A stretch of DNA of 64,000 nt from JBGSTR01 sp963707135 (GTDB taxonomy: Bacteria > Pseudomonadota > Gammaproteobacteria > Chromatiales > Chromatiaceae): contig CAVPOY010000001.1 in NCBI GenBank assembly GCA_963707135.1, forward strand, positions 1-64,000. The letters run 5' to 3'. The position numbers and the translations under genes were made by a program. The notes under the pieces are model-generated. The model was not told the DNA's origin. It made no database searches and worked only from the letters and a program-made list of their open reading frames with translations. How positions within the stretch are numbered: the first letter of the stretch is position 1; each line of letters begins with the position of its first letter. Positions 56,659 through 64,000 of the stretch are shown here, piece by piece.

Positions 56659-59169
56659 TCAGCGTATAAACGCAAGCCGTGTCGCGAGGACTTGGCAAAC
56701 GAGTGCTGTGACCGCGATCGTGAAGCCGGAGGGCGAGGGAACGGCCGCGGAGGACGCATCACTTGCATTCGTGCCTGTGATCGAACCTTCCAAGGCGCCC
56801 GCCGCACCGAGGTTGCTGCGCCATACAGTGTAGTCAGCTAGGTTAACGACGCCGTCCTGGTTGCCGTCGGCGCGCAGATCAGTTGATGAACCATAGGACG
56901 ACCGCCACAATTCGTAGTCTTCTAGCCCGACCACGCCGTCGTTGTCGTAGTCGCCCGGTAGAGCCAGATCGCGCAGGTCAAGCCACAGTTTTGGACCCAG
57001 GTCCCCCGCGCGCTCCTTGGAGGCGAAGCGGAGATAGCTCAACTGATCCCCGACGTCTTCGCCGTCAAACCGAACCTCGCGAGCGATAAGAAAAGTGACC
57101 TGGTCGTCCGCATGCCCGCGGACAAAGTCGGTCACGTCGACCGAAAGCAACTGCAGGTTCTGATCCGCCGTGAGGTGACCCACGAATTCGGCGGTGTCAT
57201 TGATCCCCTCGATAAAGTTGTCGCTAATGCTGTCCAGAACGCCCGCCGCGTCCGCTAGATTCGGCGCCGAGTCCCAAGTGATTTGCAACTCGCTCCAATT
57301 ATCGTTGGCTACGGCGTACACGTGAGCCGTCGCGTATGCGTCGCTGCCCAGATTCTCCCCTTGAAGCTGAAGAACCGCCCTCTCGACGAGAGAATCCCCA
57401 ACCTCGCTAACGTCGAATTTTACGAAGCTCACATTCCTGCCGCCCGGCGTGTCGACCGTGTTCTTGACAACCAGGTTGTCGCTCGATCCGTAGTTGGCGC
57501 CGCTGTTGCCCCCCGCCTTGACCATCGCGTCGTCGGTCGCCGACAAGATTAAGTGCCGGTCAGGCTGCGTGCGAGGCGCCGAGAAGAGCAGGACGCTCTG
57601 GGCGGGTTGCGTGAGGTTGATTGTCCCGTTGGCCGGCGCCGTGAGCAGGTGGGTCACCTCGGCCAGGCGGCCCTCGCTCACCTCGTCTACTTGCACCACG
57701 GCGCCGGGCTCGATGCCCCACGCAGACAGGTCGACAGTCAGTGAGCGGCTCTGGGCGGCCTCGTTGGCGGAAAGCAAGTAGAAGAAATCTTGTTCAGGGT
57801 TGTAACTCGACGCGAGGTGCAGGTCTTCGATGATCGACTGCGGAGCGTCATGCAGTTGCTGGCCGCCCGCGAATGCCCTTGCGAAGAGTCGCAGCACGGC
57901 GCCGCCGCGGGTCACGCTCCCTATGTTGTAGGGGGCGTCGACGTTGCTGACGTAGTGGATTCCGTTCTTCTTGACGGAGTCGCCGTCGGCGGTCTGGCTG
58001 AATTTGAACAGGTACAGTTCGTCGGGCTGCTCGTTTACGAGGTTCGCAAAGATCGACCCCAGACGCGAAAACTTCGATGGTGAGTCGAGGGTTTCAGGGA
58101 TGGTGCTGAAGAATCCAGCGGTGTGGACGTTAAACTCGGTGAGCGCGTATCCGACTTGATCGTTGGGTGCGTCTGCGGTCACGTATTGTCGGGTGTTGGC
58201 AAGTTCCTGCGCGAACCGGGGGCCGTCGTGGTTGTACTCCTGGTAAGCGTAGGTGTGCACGAGCTGAAAATCGGGATCGTACTCTCCCAAGAAATTTGTG
58301 TGCAAGTTGTTGATCACCAATTCGCCCCAGCCGGTCACGTCGTCGCGTGGGTCGCCCCCGGGCTTTGGACCGTAATCGCCGCTCGCGCCGGCTAGTACCG
58401 GTGCCAGAACTTGCGCATTCAGTTCCTTGCCGTACAACGCATTCACGTCGGCAATCGCCGATTGAACGGCGTCAGAGGCAAAGGCCAAGCGTTCCAGATA
58501 ATCGGCTTGGGTTACCGATTGGCTGCTGTGGTCGGGTTCGTTGTACATGCTGTAGCGTTCAACGTCGAAGTGACGAGCCAGGTAGAAAGCTTGTGCATAG
58601 AAGTGCTGCCAGTGCTCCCATCGATCTTTCCAACCCTCACTCGTGCCGGCAGGATCGAACGGGAACGAACCGCTGGTGCGGCCAATCATCGCCAGGCCCT
58701 CAATGCCGTTGTTGTACAACTGGCTGTAAGCGTACTGGTAGTTGATGTTTCCGGAGTCGTTAGTGGCGTAGTTGTCTTCAAAATAGGGCCAGTTGATGTA
58801 GGACTCATCAAGCGGGTCGGCCCTGAGTGCCGCCCTTCGGCTCAAGAACTGACTCTCGGTCCGCACACCGTCGCCCCAGGCACCCAGATCGTCGCTGGGC
58901 TCGATCCTGGAGGGGGTCGTGAAGATCCGCCCGCCGTTGACGCTCGCGTACTTCCACCATGTGGTTGTATTGCTGCCAGGCATGAAATGCCCGCTGTTCA
59001 CACCGATAATCCGGGGCGTCAAACCGGCTTGGGTCGACGTGACTGTAACTGACTGCGCCGGCGCAGACGCGGCGGCGGCTATCGCCAGCCCGTAAGTTAA
59101 GTTAGCGACTAACCGGATAACCGGCTGGTGTGGGGTGATTTGTGCTGGCATGCGAGCGGAGGGCGTCAT
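56659..59169 (-). CDS. Large secreted glycoside hydrolase with DNRLRE (CBM96-like) and dockerin domains
   Basis: 836 aa with an N-terminal signal peptide (ANLTYGLAIAAAASAPAQS). The catalytic domain of clan GH-A type has candidate Glu residues at 211 (YSMYNEP) and 345 (YALTEFN). It is followed near residues 555-720 by a DNRLRE/CBM96-like beta domain (DDAMVKAGGNSGANYGSSDN, FVKFDVSEV). Dockerin-like loops (GDYDNDGVVGLEDYELWRSS and GNQDGVVNLADYTVWRSNLG) and a variant sorting tail with VPSPSG close it. The tail lacks the typical Arg-Arg end and Glu. Glycosidic specificity cannot be named. It is 42 bases upstream of the esterase gene. Confidence 0.75.
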   Translation of the reverse strand: MTPSARMPAQITPHQPVIRLVANLTYGLAIAAAASAPAQSVTVTSTQAGLTPRIIGVNSGHFMPGSNTTTWWKYASVNGGRIFTTPSRIEPSDDLGAWGDGVRTESQFLSRRAALRADPLDESYINWPYFEDNYATNDSGNINYQYAYSQLYNNGIEGLAMIGRTSGSFPFDPAGTSEGWKDRWEHWQHFYAQAFYLARHFDVERYSMYNEPDHSSQSVTQADYLERLAFASDAVQSAIADVNALYGKELNAQVLAPVLAGASGDYGPKPGGDPRDDVTGWGELVINNLHTNFLGEYDPDFQLVHTYAYQEYNHDGPRFAQELANTRQYVTADAPNDQVGYALTEFNVHTAGFFSTIPETLDSPSKFSRLGSIFANLVNEQPDELYLFKFSQTADGDSVKKNGIHYVSNVDAPYNIGSVTRGGAVLRLFARAFAGGQQLHDAPQSIIEDLHLASSYNPEQDFFYLLSANEAAQSRSLTVDLSAWGIEPGAVVQVDEVSEGRLAEVTHLLTAPANGTINLTQPAQSVLLFSAPRTQPDRHLILSATDDAMVKAGGNSGANYGSSDNLVVKNTVDTPGGRNVSFVKFDVSEVGDSLVERAVLQLQGENLGSDAYATAHVYAVANDNWSELQITWDSAPNLADAAGVLDSISDNFIEGINDTAEFVGHLTADQNLQLLSVDVTDFVRGHADDQVTFLIAREVRFDGEDVGDQLSYLRFASKERAGDLGPKLWLDLRDLALPGDYDNDGVVGLEDYELWRSSYGSSTDLRADGNQDGVVNLADYTVWRSNLGAAGALEGSITGTNASDASSAAVPSPSGFTIAVTALVCQVLATRLAFIR
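56770..56872. repeat. Dockerin-coding repeat, copy 1
   Basis: A 103-base block nearly identical to 60944-61046, covering the second dockerin loop and linker of the glycoside hydrolase. Most differences are single bases. The identity over linker as well as loop points to recent duplication or gene conversion of a sorting cassette. Confidence 0.75.
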
Positions 59170-59229
59170 GGTGGGATTCGTAATCTGGCTCGGCGGTGCA
59201 GCCGAGTGCCAGCGATCTGCGAGGCGGGA

Positions 59230-59653
59230 TCAGTCGGACTTCAGGTCAAGCTCGACGCTGTTCACCTCGCCTTTCTCGACCGTGATCGTCAGGCCACTGG
59301 TGGCCGCCCGCGAGTACCGCGTGGGGATGCGGACAGCCGACCGGCCAGGGTCCTGGCCTTCGTCGCTGACGGGCATCGAAACGGTCACCGGGTGTGTGCC
59401 TAGCTGGACGCCGTCTCCGTCTCCGTAGGTGCTGAGCACAAAGGTCCCGTCCGACTCGATCGTGGCCTTCGCGACGCGGCCGCTGGCCGGGGTGACGGTG
59501 ATGTACCCGCCGGTGAGCGGGACGCCGTCTAGCGTGACGACGCCGGTTACCTGGGCGGTCGGCTTCTGGTGGCTGTTGCCCGAGCAACCTACCAGCAGGG
59601 CGGCAGACTAGCAGCCCAACTGGTCGCAACGCCCTACTTGCCTCTGCTGCCAT
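59230..59653 (-). CDS. Lipoprotein with carboxypeptidase-regulatory-like domain, one frameshift
   Basis: About 140 aa. In the repaired frame the lipobox LAALLVGC sits near residue 20, so the protein is probably lipid-anchored. The rest forms one beta-sandwich domain: QVTGVVTLDGVPLTGGYITV, then VLSTYGDGDGVQLGTHPVTV and ITVEKGEVNSVELDLKSD. This type is common in planctomycetes next to DUF1559 prepilin genes, as here. An indel near 59590 splits the signal from the domain. Function unknown. Confidence 0.75.
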
Positions 59654-59666
59654 CTCGGATTGCCTG

Positions 59667-60692
59667 CTAGAAGCTATTCTCATCAGTGAAGTCCCCAGCG
59701 TTGCGCGAAGCGTACGCATAGAGCAGTCGCAGAGGGACGTTCTCGTTGATGAACTGCACCGACCCGTCCGCGTATGCAAAAAAACAACCACCGGGATGTT
59801 CGGAACCGAAACCGAGGTCATTGCGGGGCGGGCCTTGGCCGGGCTTTTCGCGGATGCCGCTGTTGATCGGGTAGGTCACGTTCTTTGCCGTGTAGCTGTA
59901 GATGCCCACGAAGCCTACGATCCAAGGCCGCGTTTCGTTGAGCACCCGCGTGCTCTCGTCGCCAAACGCCGCCTCCCCCAGCACGAAGGTGTGGCTGGTA
60001 CCGTCCACGATTTTCGCGGGTGTAATCTTCTTCTCAAGCACAATAACGCCGTTGTCTGCCGTGTAGCCGGCTTGCGCTCCCCAGCATTCTGGCAGCGAAC
60101 GCCCGCCGCCGGATTTTTCTAGGCGCATCGTGTAGGGGCTTCCGCGGCTGGTGTCGTTCTTTTCGCAGAAGAAAGGCAGCGAAGCATCGAGTACGGAATT
60201 GGCGCCCATGACGCCGCGATAGTGGGCCCTCAAGAGCGATTCTTCTTGGTATCCGTGCCCTCCACCTTGACCGCCGGGATCGTAGAGCAGTACCGCGTCG
60301 AGCAAACTTCGGGAGGGGCACCGGAACCCCGGCAACGGCGTGACGGCCGGCGCATAGTTCTCCGGATCGTACCACTGGTGATCCTTATCAATTGAATTGT
60401 ACAGGGCGCCCTGCTCGAAGAACTCCAGCGTATGTGCGATATAGCTCCAGTCTTCGCGGATTTGGGAGTTGCCCGGATTGATACTCGAGCTGGCTGGCGG
60501 GAACTTCCCATAGGTGTCCGCGTAAAGCATCACGGCCAGATTCGCCTGCTTGAGGTTGTTTTGGCAGCTTGCCCGCCGCGCGGCCTCGCGGGCGGCCTGG
60601 ACCGCTGGGAGGAGCAGCGCTACGAGGATGCCGATGATGGCGATCACCACCAGCAGTTCAACGAGCGTAAAGCCTGACCTTGTGGTACGCAT
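59667..60692 (-). CDS. DUF1559 prepilin-like protein
   Basis: 341 aa. The N-terminal type IV prepilin signal is complete, GFTLVELLVVIAIIGILVAL, cleaved before Phe. The adjacent AVQAAREAARRASCQNNLKQ is the DUF1559 hallmark. The C-terminal H-X9-DG motif is present as SEHPGGCFFAYADGSVQFIN. Planctomycetes encode tens of these proteins. They are probably pseudopilins of a secretion or surface system. Intact, 14 bases from the lipoprotein gene. Confidence 0.93.
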   Translation of the reverse strand: MRTTRSGFTLVELLVVIAIIGILVALLLPAVQAAREAARRASCQNNLKQANLAVMLYADTYGKFPPASSSINPGNSQIREDWSYIAHTLEFFEQGALYNSIDKDHQWYDPENYAPAVTPLPGFRCPSRSLLDAVLLYDPGGQGGGHGYQEESLLRAHYRGVMGANSVLDASLPFFCEKNDTSRGSPYTMRLEKSGGGRSLPECWGAQAGYTADNGVIVLEKKITPAKIVDGTSHTFVLGEAAFGDESTRVLNETRPWIVGFVGIYSYTAKNVTYPINSGIREKPGQGPPRNDLGFGSEHPGGCFFAYADGSVQFINENVPLRLLYAYASRNAGDFTDENSF

Positions 60693-60703
60693 GCAATCGA
60701 TTC

Positions 60704-63155
60704 CTATCTGTGATTGCAGAGGATGTCAGTAGACTTTCGCCGCCGCCGAAACGCCGCGCTGCCGAGCCCGCCAAGCAAGAGCATCGCGAGCGCGTGCGGC
60801 TCGGGCACCGCCGCGGATCCGGCGAGGGCGCCGGCGGCGACGACTTCCAGTTGAACAAGATTCTGAGACACGTAATTGATCCGCAGCGTCGCGCCGGCCA
60901 CGGCCAGCACGCCGGTGTCGTCGACGATGCTGAGGCTATCGAACGTGCCTGTGATCGTGCCGTCCAAGGCGCCCGCCGCACCGAGGTTGTCGCGCCATAC
61001 AGTGTAGTCCGCTAGGTTTACGACGCCGTCGTTGTTCCCATCGGCGAGCGGGTTATCTATGTTGCCAAAGGTGATACGCCACAGGTCGTAGTCGCCCTGA
61101 TCGACTATTCCATTGCGGTCATAGTCGCCGCTGGGAACGCTCGGGGCCGTAGTGACGATGTCGAAGGTGTCGCCAATCGTGGCCGCGTACAAAGCAGCTT
61201 CAAGCGGGTGACCGCCTGGCAGCGGCGGATTGATGACCACCTGCAGGTCGCCGTCAATCGTCACGTCGCCCTCCGCCTGGATGGCGCCGTAGCCGAACCC
61301 CATCTGTAAGCCGATGATCGGGACCGTGGTCGTGGAAGCGTCCTCGAGCACCAGCGATCCCGTGCGATCGCCGGCCTCCGTCAGTCGCAGCAGGTTGGGC
61401 TGGAAGATCGTGTCCGCCACGGTTGTCGACCCCGACGGGACCTCGTCAAATCCAACCACCAGACCGGCGCCGCTACCGATCCGCACGTCGCCCAGCATCA
61501 CGGTTTCAGGAGTTACAAAGTCGACCGCGTCGCCCGAAGTGATAGCCCGGCCCACCTTCATCGTCGCATTCGAAGAGAGATCGAACGAACCCTTGATGTA
61601 GCTGGTGCGCATCTCCACGCTTAAGAAGCCCTCGGTGGTGACTTCGCCCGAGAACGAGCCATGACGTTGGTTGGCGTTGATCCCCGTGGTGCTGGGGCCC
61701 GACTCGAACTCGTTGACGGTGATATTGTTAGGGATGTCGGTGGGGTCGCTTGCGGTGCTCACAACATGGATGTTGCCGGCGCCACGCATCGCGGCGCCCA
61801 TGAAGAACCGGCGCTCGTTATCTCCGTTGGAGATGTTCGAGCATCTCGACCCGCACGTCGGCGTTGGCCGTCAAGCGGGTAGGCCCTTGCAGACGGTTAG
61901 TGTCCGAGGTGGCCTTGATCGTTCCCGGCTGATTGAAAACGACGTCGCCGCCGTCGCCACCGCTGTTGTAGATCAGGGTGTTCAAGCCCGGTCGAGTTCA
62001 TCTCCAGCACTCCGGACAAGCCCTCCGCTTCGGTGAGCCGCACGTTGTCGCCGGTTCCGTTGAACCGGATCACGCCTCCCCACCCTTCGGCCGCACTGAG
62101 CCAGAGGTCGGAATCAGCGCCGTTGCTCTGGAAATTGAACTCCCCCGTACCGTTGATGTCGTAGTCCAGAAAAAGGTTGCCGCTCGCGCTCGCGGAAATG
62201 TTGACGACGCCGTTGTTGGTCATCGTGGGCAGCGAATTCACGTCGCCCAAGGTGATGTCGCCCGTGGCCGAGTTGGAAAGCGTGCTCCCCTCCTCAATTA
62301 CCAAGGAGCTTACGTCAGACGTGCCGGTCGCCCAGGTCGATCGACCCGTCCTCCACAACCAGTCCAATTCCGGGAAAACTAGCGTTGATAGAAACCGCAT
62401 CGCCGTTGACGACGCGGTAGAGATGCCCGCCATGGCCGGTTGGCCCGAATCCCCGGTGCCGCACGCTCTCGGCCGCGCCTCTGAAGCGACCGACTCGATA
62501 ATGTCGTCGAGAGGGATCGCCGCGATGTAGGGGATTCTTACCGTTACCCCGCTGCCGAGCCCCGCCATGAATGTCAGGTCCGTTCCGGCGGGGATTACGC
62601 GGAGCCCAAGCGGCAGGGCGTAGGTTTCGCCTGGTGGCGACGTCGCGGCGTCGAAAATCGTAGGCGAACCGTCACCTTCGACGAGAATCTCAAAGGTGTC
62701 GTTGTTGTTGAGCGACGAAAAGTCGATCTCGGTTGCTCGACGTTCTTATCAAACTCCATTTTCCAAAACTCGCCCTCGTTGAAGTCTTGAAACTCGTTGG
62801 AGAACGGGTTAGGTCCTTGGTTGTTGACCGCGAGCGAGTTGAGACTACCAAGGATGTTGGTCGCCGCCAGAGCATAGGTGACCCCATCCCACTCCAAGCC
62901 GTTCCCGTTGTCCACATAGACCGGCGCCTGCACGTCGACGGTCGTCATGGTGATGGTCTGGCTACCCGCGGTAACCGACATGAACGCGCCGACCCCGGCG
63001 TTGGAATCGAACGGGGTGCCGTCATTGAAATCCCAGAGGAACGTATCCTGCGCGGCAAGTGGCGAAACGAAGCCCATCACAAAGAGAAGGATTGCAAGTA
63101 GTCGTCTACTCAAACCAATTGATGGTTGGAGTCCTGTGGATTGCCAGGAACGCAT
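60704..63155 (-). CDS. Large secreted PEP-CTERM/dockerin protein, frameshifted
   Basis: About 810 aa when repaired. The ATG at 63155 follows GGGAG and opens a signal peptide (RLLAILLFVMGFVSPLAAQ). The first part (TFLWDFNDGTPFDSNAG) is followed by beta-strand repeats resembling autotransporter-associated repeats (NGVVNISASASGNLFLDYDI, SSNATMKVGRAITSGDAVDF). Two dockerin-like loops come next (GDYDRNGIVDQGDYDLWR and GNNDGVVNLADYTVWRDN), then the tail VPEPHALAMLLLGGLGSAAF and RRRRKS, a PEP-CTERM signal. Breaks lie near 62740, 62340, 61985 and 61845. It is probably a surface or matrix protein. Confidence 0.72.
60944..61046. repeat. Dockerin-coding repeat, copy 2
   Basis: Partner of 56770-56872, in the PEP-CTERM protein gene. 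Direct orientation, about 4.2 kb apart, which could support recombination. Confidence 0.75.
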
Positions 63156-63404
63156 ATGACACTCCCATTTGTTGCTGTTTTTGCTGAACTCCCAGTTGCA
63201 TCGTGGCGGCACACGCTGTCACGCCGCCTCCGAGGCCACGACTCGCACTCGTGCTTGTTAACGTAGACGACGCAAACTCGCCACAGCGGCGCCAATCTGG
63301 TAGCCATGGGGTATCTCCTTGTAGCAGGCGCGCAGGAGGGCCTCTAGGAGGCTCTCAGGCGCTCCTAGAGCTTTGATTGATTGGGGTTTCAGAGGGGTAT
63401 GAGG

Positions 63405-63432
63405 CCCACGGGGCAGTACCTGCCCCCGTGGG
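63405..63432. terminator. Hairpin after ssb
   Basis: A 10-bp GC-rich stem (CCACGGGGCA and TGCCCCGTGG with one bulged C) around GTACC, 11 bases beyond the ssb stop codon. No T-run follows on the minus strand, so termination strength is uncertain. A second inverted repeat, CTAGGAG/CTCCTAG, lies nearby at about 63342-63366. Confidence 0.4.
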
Positions 63433-63442
63433 GTTAGTAGCA

Positions 63443-63880
63443 TCAGAAGGGGAAGTCGTCCTCCTCCTCCGTCAGTGTCGGCTCGGGCGGCCGCTGTGTC
63501 GGCTCCGGGCTGGCTGGGGGGCTCGCCTCGGCGGGACGGCCATCGAGCATCTGCATCGAACCGCGAGCGTCAACCACCACCTCGGTGGTGGTGCGCTCGT
63601 GGCCCTCGGACGTCTGCCACTGACGGGTACGCAGTCGCCCTTCGACGTAGATGCGCGAGCCGGTGTGCAGGTACTGCTGGACGATCTCGGCGAGCTTCCC
63701 GAAGAACACCACCCGGTGCCACTCGGTCCGCTCCTTAAGCTCCCCGGTGGACTTGTCGGTCCAGCTCTCGCCGGTGGCGAGGCTCACGTTGGCAACCGCG
63801 TCACCGCTGGGGAGCGTTCGCACCTCCGGGTCTGATCCCAGATTGCCGATCAGGATCGCCTTGTTGATGCCGCGTGACAT
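63443..63880 (-). CDS. ssb: Single-stranded DNA-binding protein
   Basis: 145 aa. The OB-fold is complete: INKAILIGNLGSDPEVRTLP, WTDKSTGELKERTEWHRVVF, KLAEIVQQYLHTGSRIYVEG and RLRTRQWQTSEGHERTTTEV. A Pro-rich linker leads to the acidic tail EEEDDFPF that recruits repair and replication partners. It binds single-stranded DNA as a tetramer. Transcription from the minus strand appears to continue from an upstream small membrane protein gene 11 bases away. Confidence 0.95.
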   Translation of the reverse strand: MSRGINKAILIGNLGSDPEVRTLPSGDAVANVSLATGESWTDKSTGELKERTEWHRVVFFGKLAEIVQQYLHTGSRIYVEGRLRTRQWQTSEGHERTTTEVVVDARGSMQMLDGRPAEASPPASPEPTQRPPEPTLTEEEDDFPF

Positions 63881-63891
63881 GGCAGGTACTC

Positions 63892-64000
63892 CTACTCAAG
63901 GCCCAGGTAGGCCAGCAGTGCGGTGATGACGATCAGGCCGATGCGATAGGCGAGATTCCCGTTGCCGTTGTTCTCGCGAAGCTTGTCGGCCAGGCTCTGC
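63892..64000 (-). CDS. C-terminal part of a small membrane protein (cut by the window edge)
   Basis: The visible 35 residues read QSLADKLRENNGNGNLAYRI followed by GLIVITALLAYLGLE and a TAG stop at 63892. One transmembrane helix ends the protein. The start lies outside the window. It is 11 bases upstream of ssb on the same strand, suggesting cotranscription. Family not recognised. Confidence 0.55.
   Translation of the reverse strand, partial: QSLADKLRENNGNGNLAYRIGLIVITALLAYLGLE

Noticed and set aside
63258..63443. A small minus-strand ORF after ssb
   Set aside because: It lies over the hairpins, has no ribosome site and no domain.

Overview
The window is almost entirely planctomycete DNA, probably order Pirellulales and closest in style to Lacipirellulaceae. 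This rests on a DUF1598 protein, a DUF1559 prepilin-like protein, secreted enzymes with dockerin repeats and PEP-CTERM tails, planctomycete-type tyrosine integrases, a sulfatase and methanofuran-type cofactor genes. The first 6.2 kb looks different: lower GC, a CFI-box secreted protein and a truncated OmpA gene, in a style I associate with Desulfobacterota. It joins the planctomycete DNA at about 6,230-6,249, inside two truncated genes. That is either a chimeric assembly or a foreign insertion.

Layout. 0.2-6.2 kb: tandem Tat-exported paralogues, a LOG-family enzyme, endonuclease V, a DUF61-like protein, a CAP-domain secreted protein and a truncated OmpA. 6.2-9.8 kb: a mobile-element graveyard with an integrase remnant beside tRNA-Leu(CAA), an IS1380-family element and a second integrase remnant. 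9.8-13.8 kb: phosphoribosyltransferase, hydrolase, COG2187 kinase and PRPP synthetase. 14.1-15.6 kb: sulfatase. 15.7-27.4 kb: a minus-strand operon of eight envelope genes built around one ExbB and two ExbD proteins. 27.6-30.2 kb: three genes resembling mfnE, mfnF and mfnD. 30.2-35.6 kb: a suf Fe-S assembly operon (sufR-sufC-sufB-sufD-Rieske-sufT). 35.9-43.9 kb: an NSS transporter with a small partner, tRNA-dihydrouridine synthase, an exported protein, a Ser/Thr kinase, a beta-propeller glycosidase-like protein and a 2-hydroxyacid dehydrogenase. 44.1-46.8 kb: two metal ABC permeases, each fused to a DtxR/MntR-like domain. 46.9-53.3 kb: endonuclease IV, ndk, a VOC protein, an FHA-GAF-AAA+ sigma-54 activator, DUF1598 and a pentapeptide-like repeat protein. 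53.8-55.3 kb: an IS4-type element with inverted repeats and a probable 10-bp target duplication. 55.4-63.2 kb: secreted dockerin/PEP-CTERM proteins, a lipoprotein and a prepilin-like protein. 63.4-64 kb: ssb and the end of a small membrane protein.

Many conserved genes (sufB, sufC, sufD, prs, dus, nfo, exbB and others) are broken by single-base indels, several of them in short homopolymers. sufB alone has about six. This is the signature of residual sequencing or assembly error, so spans are given for the whole reconstructed gene. No CRISPR array, rRNA or replication origin was seen. The 299 bases at 13,828-14,126 hold no gene I can support.
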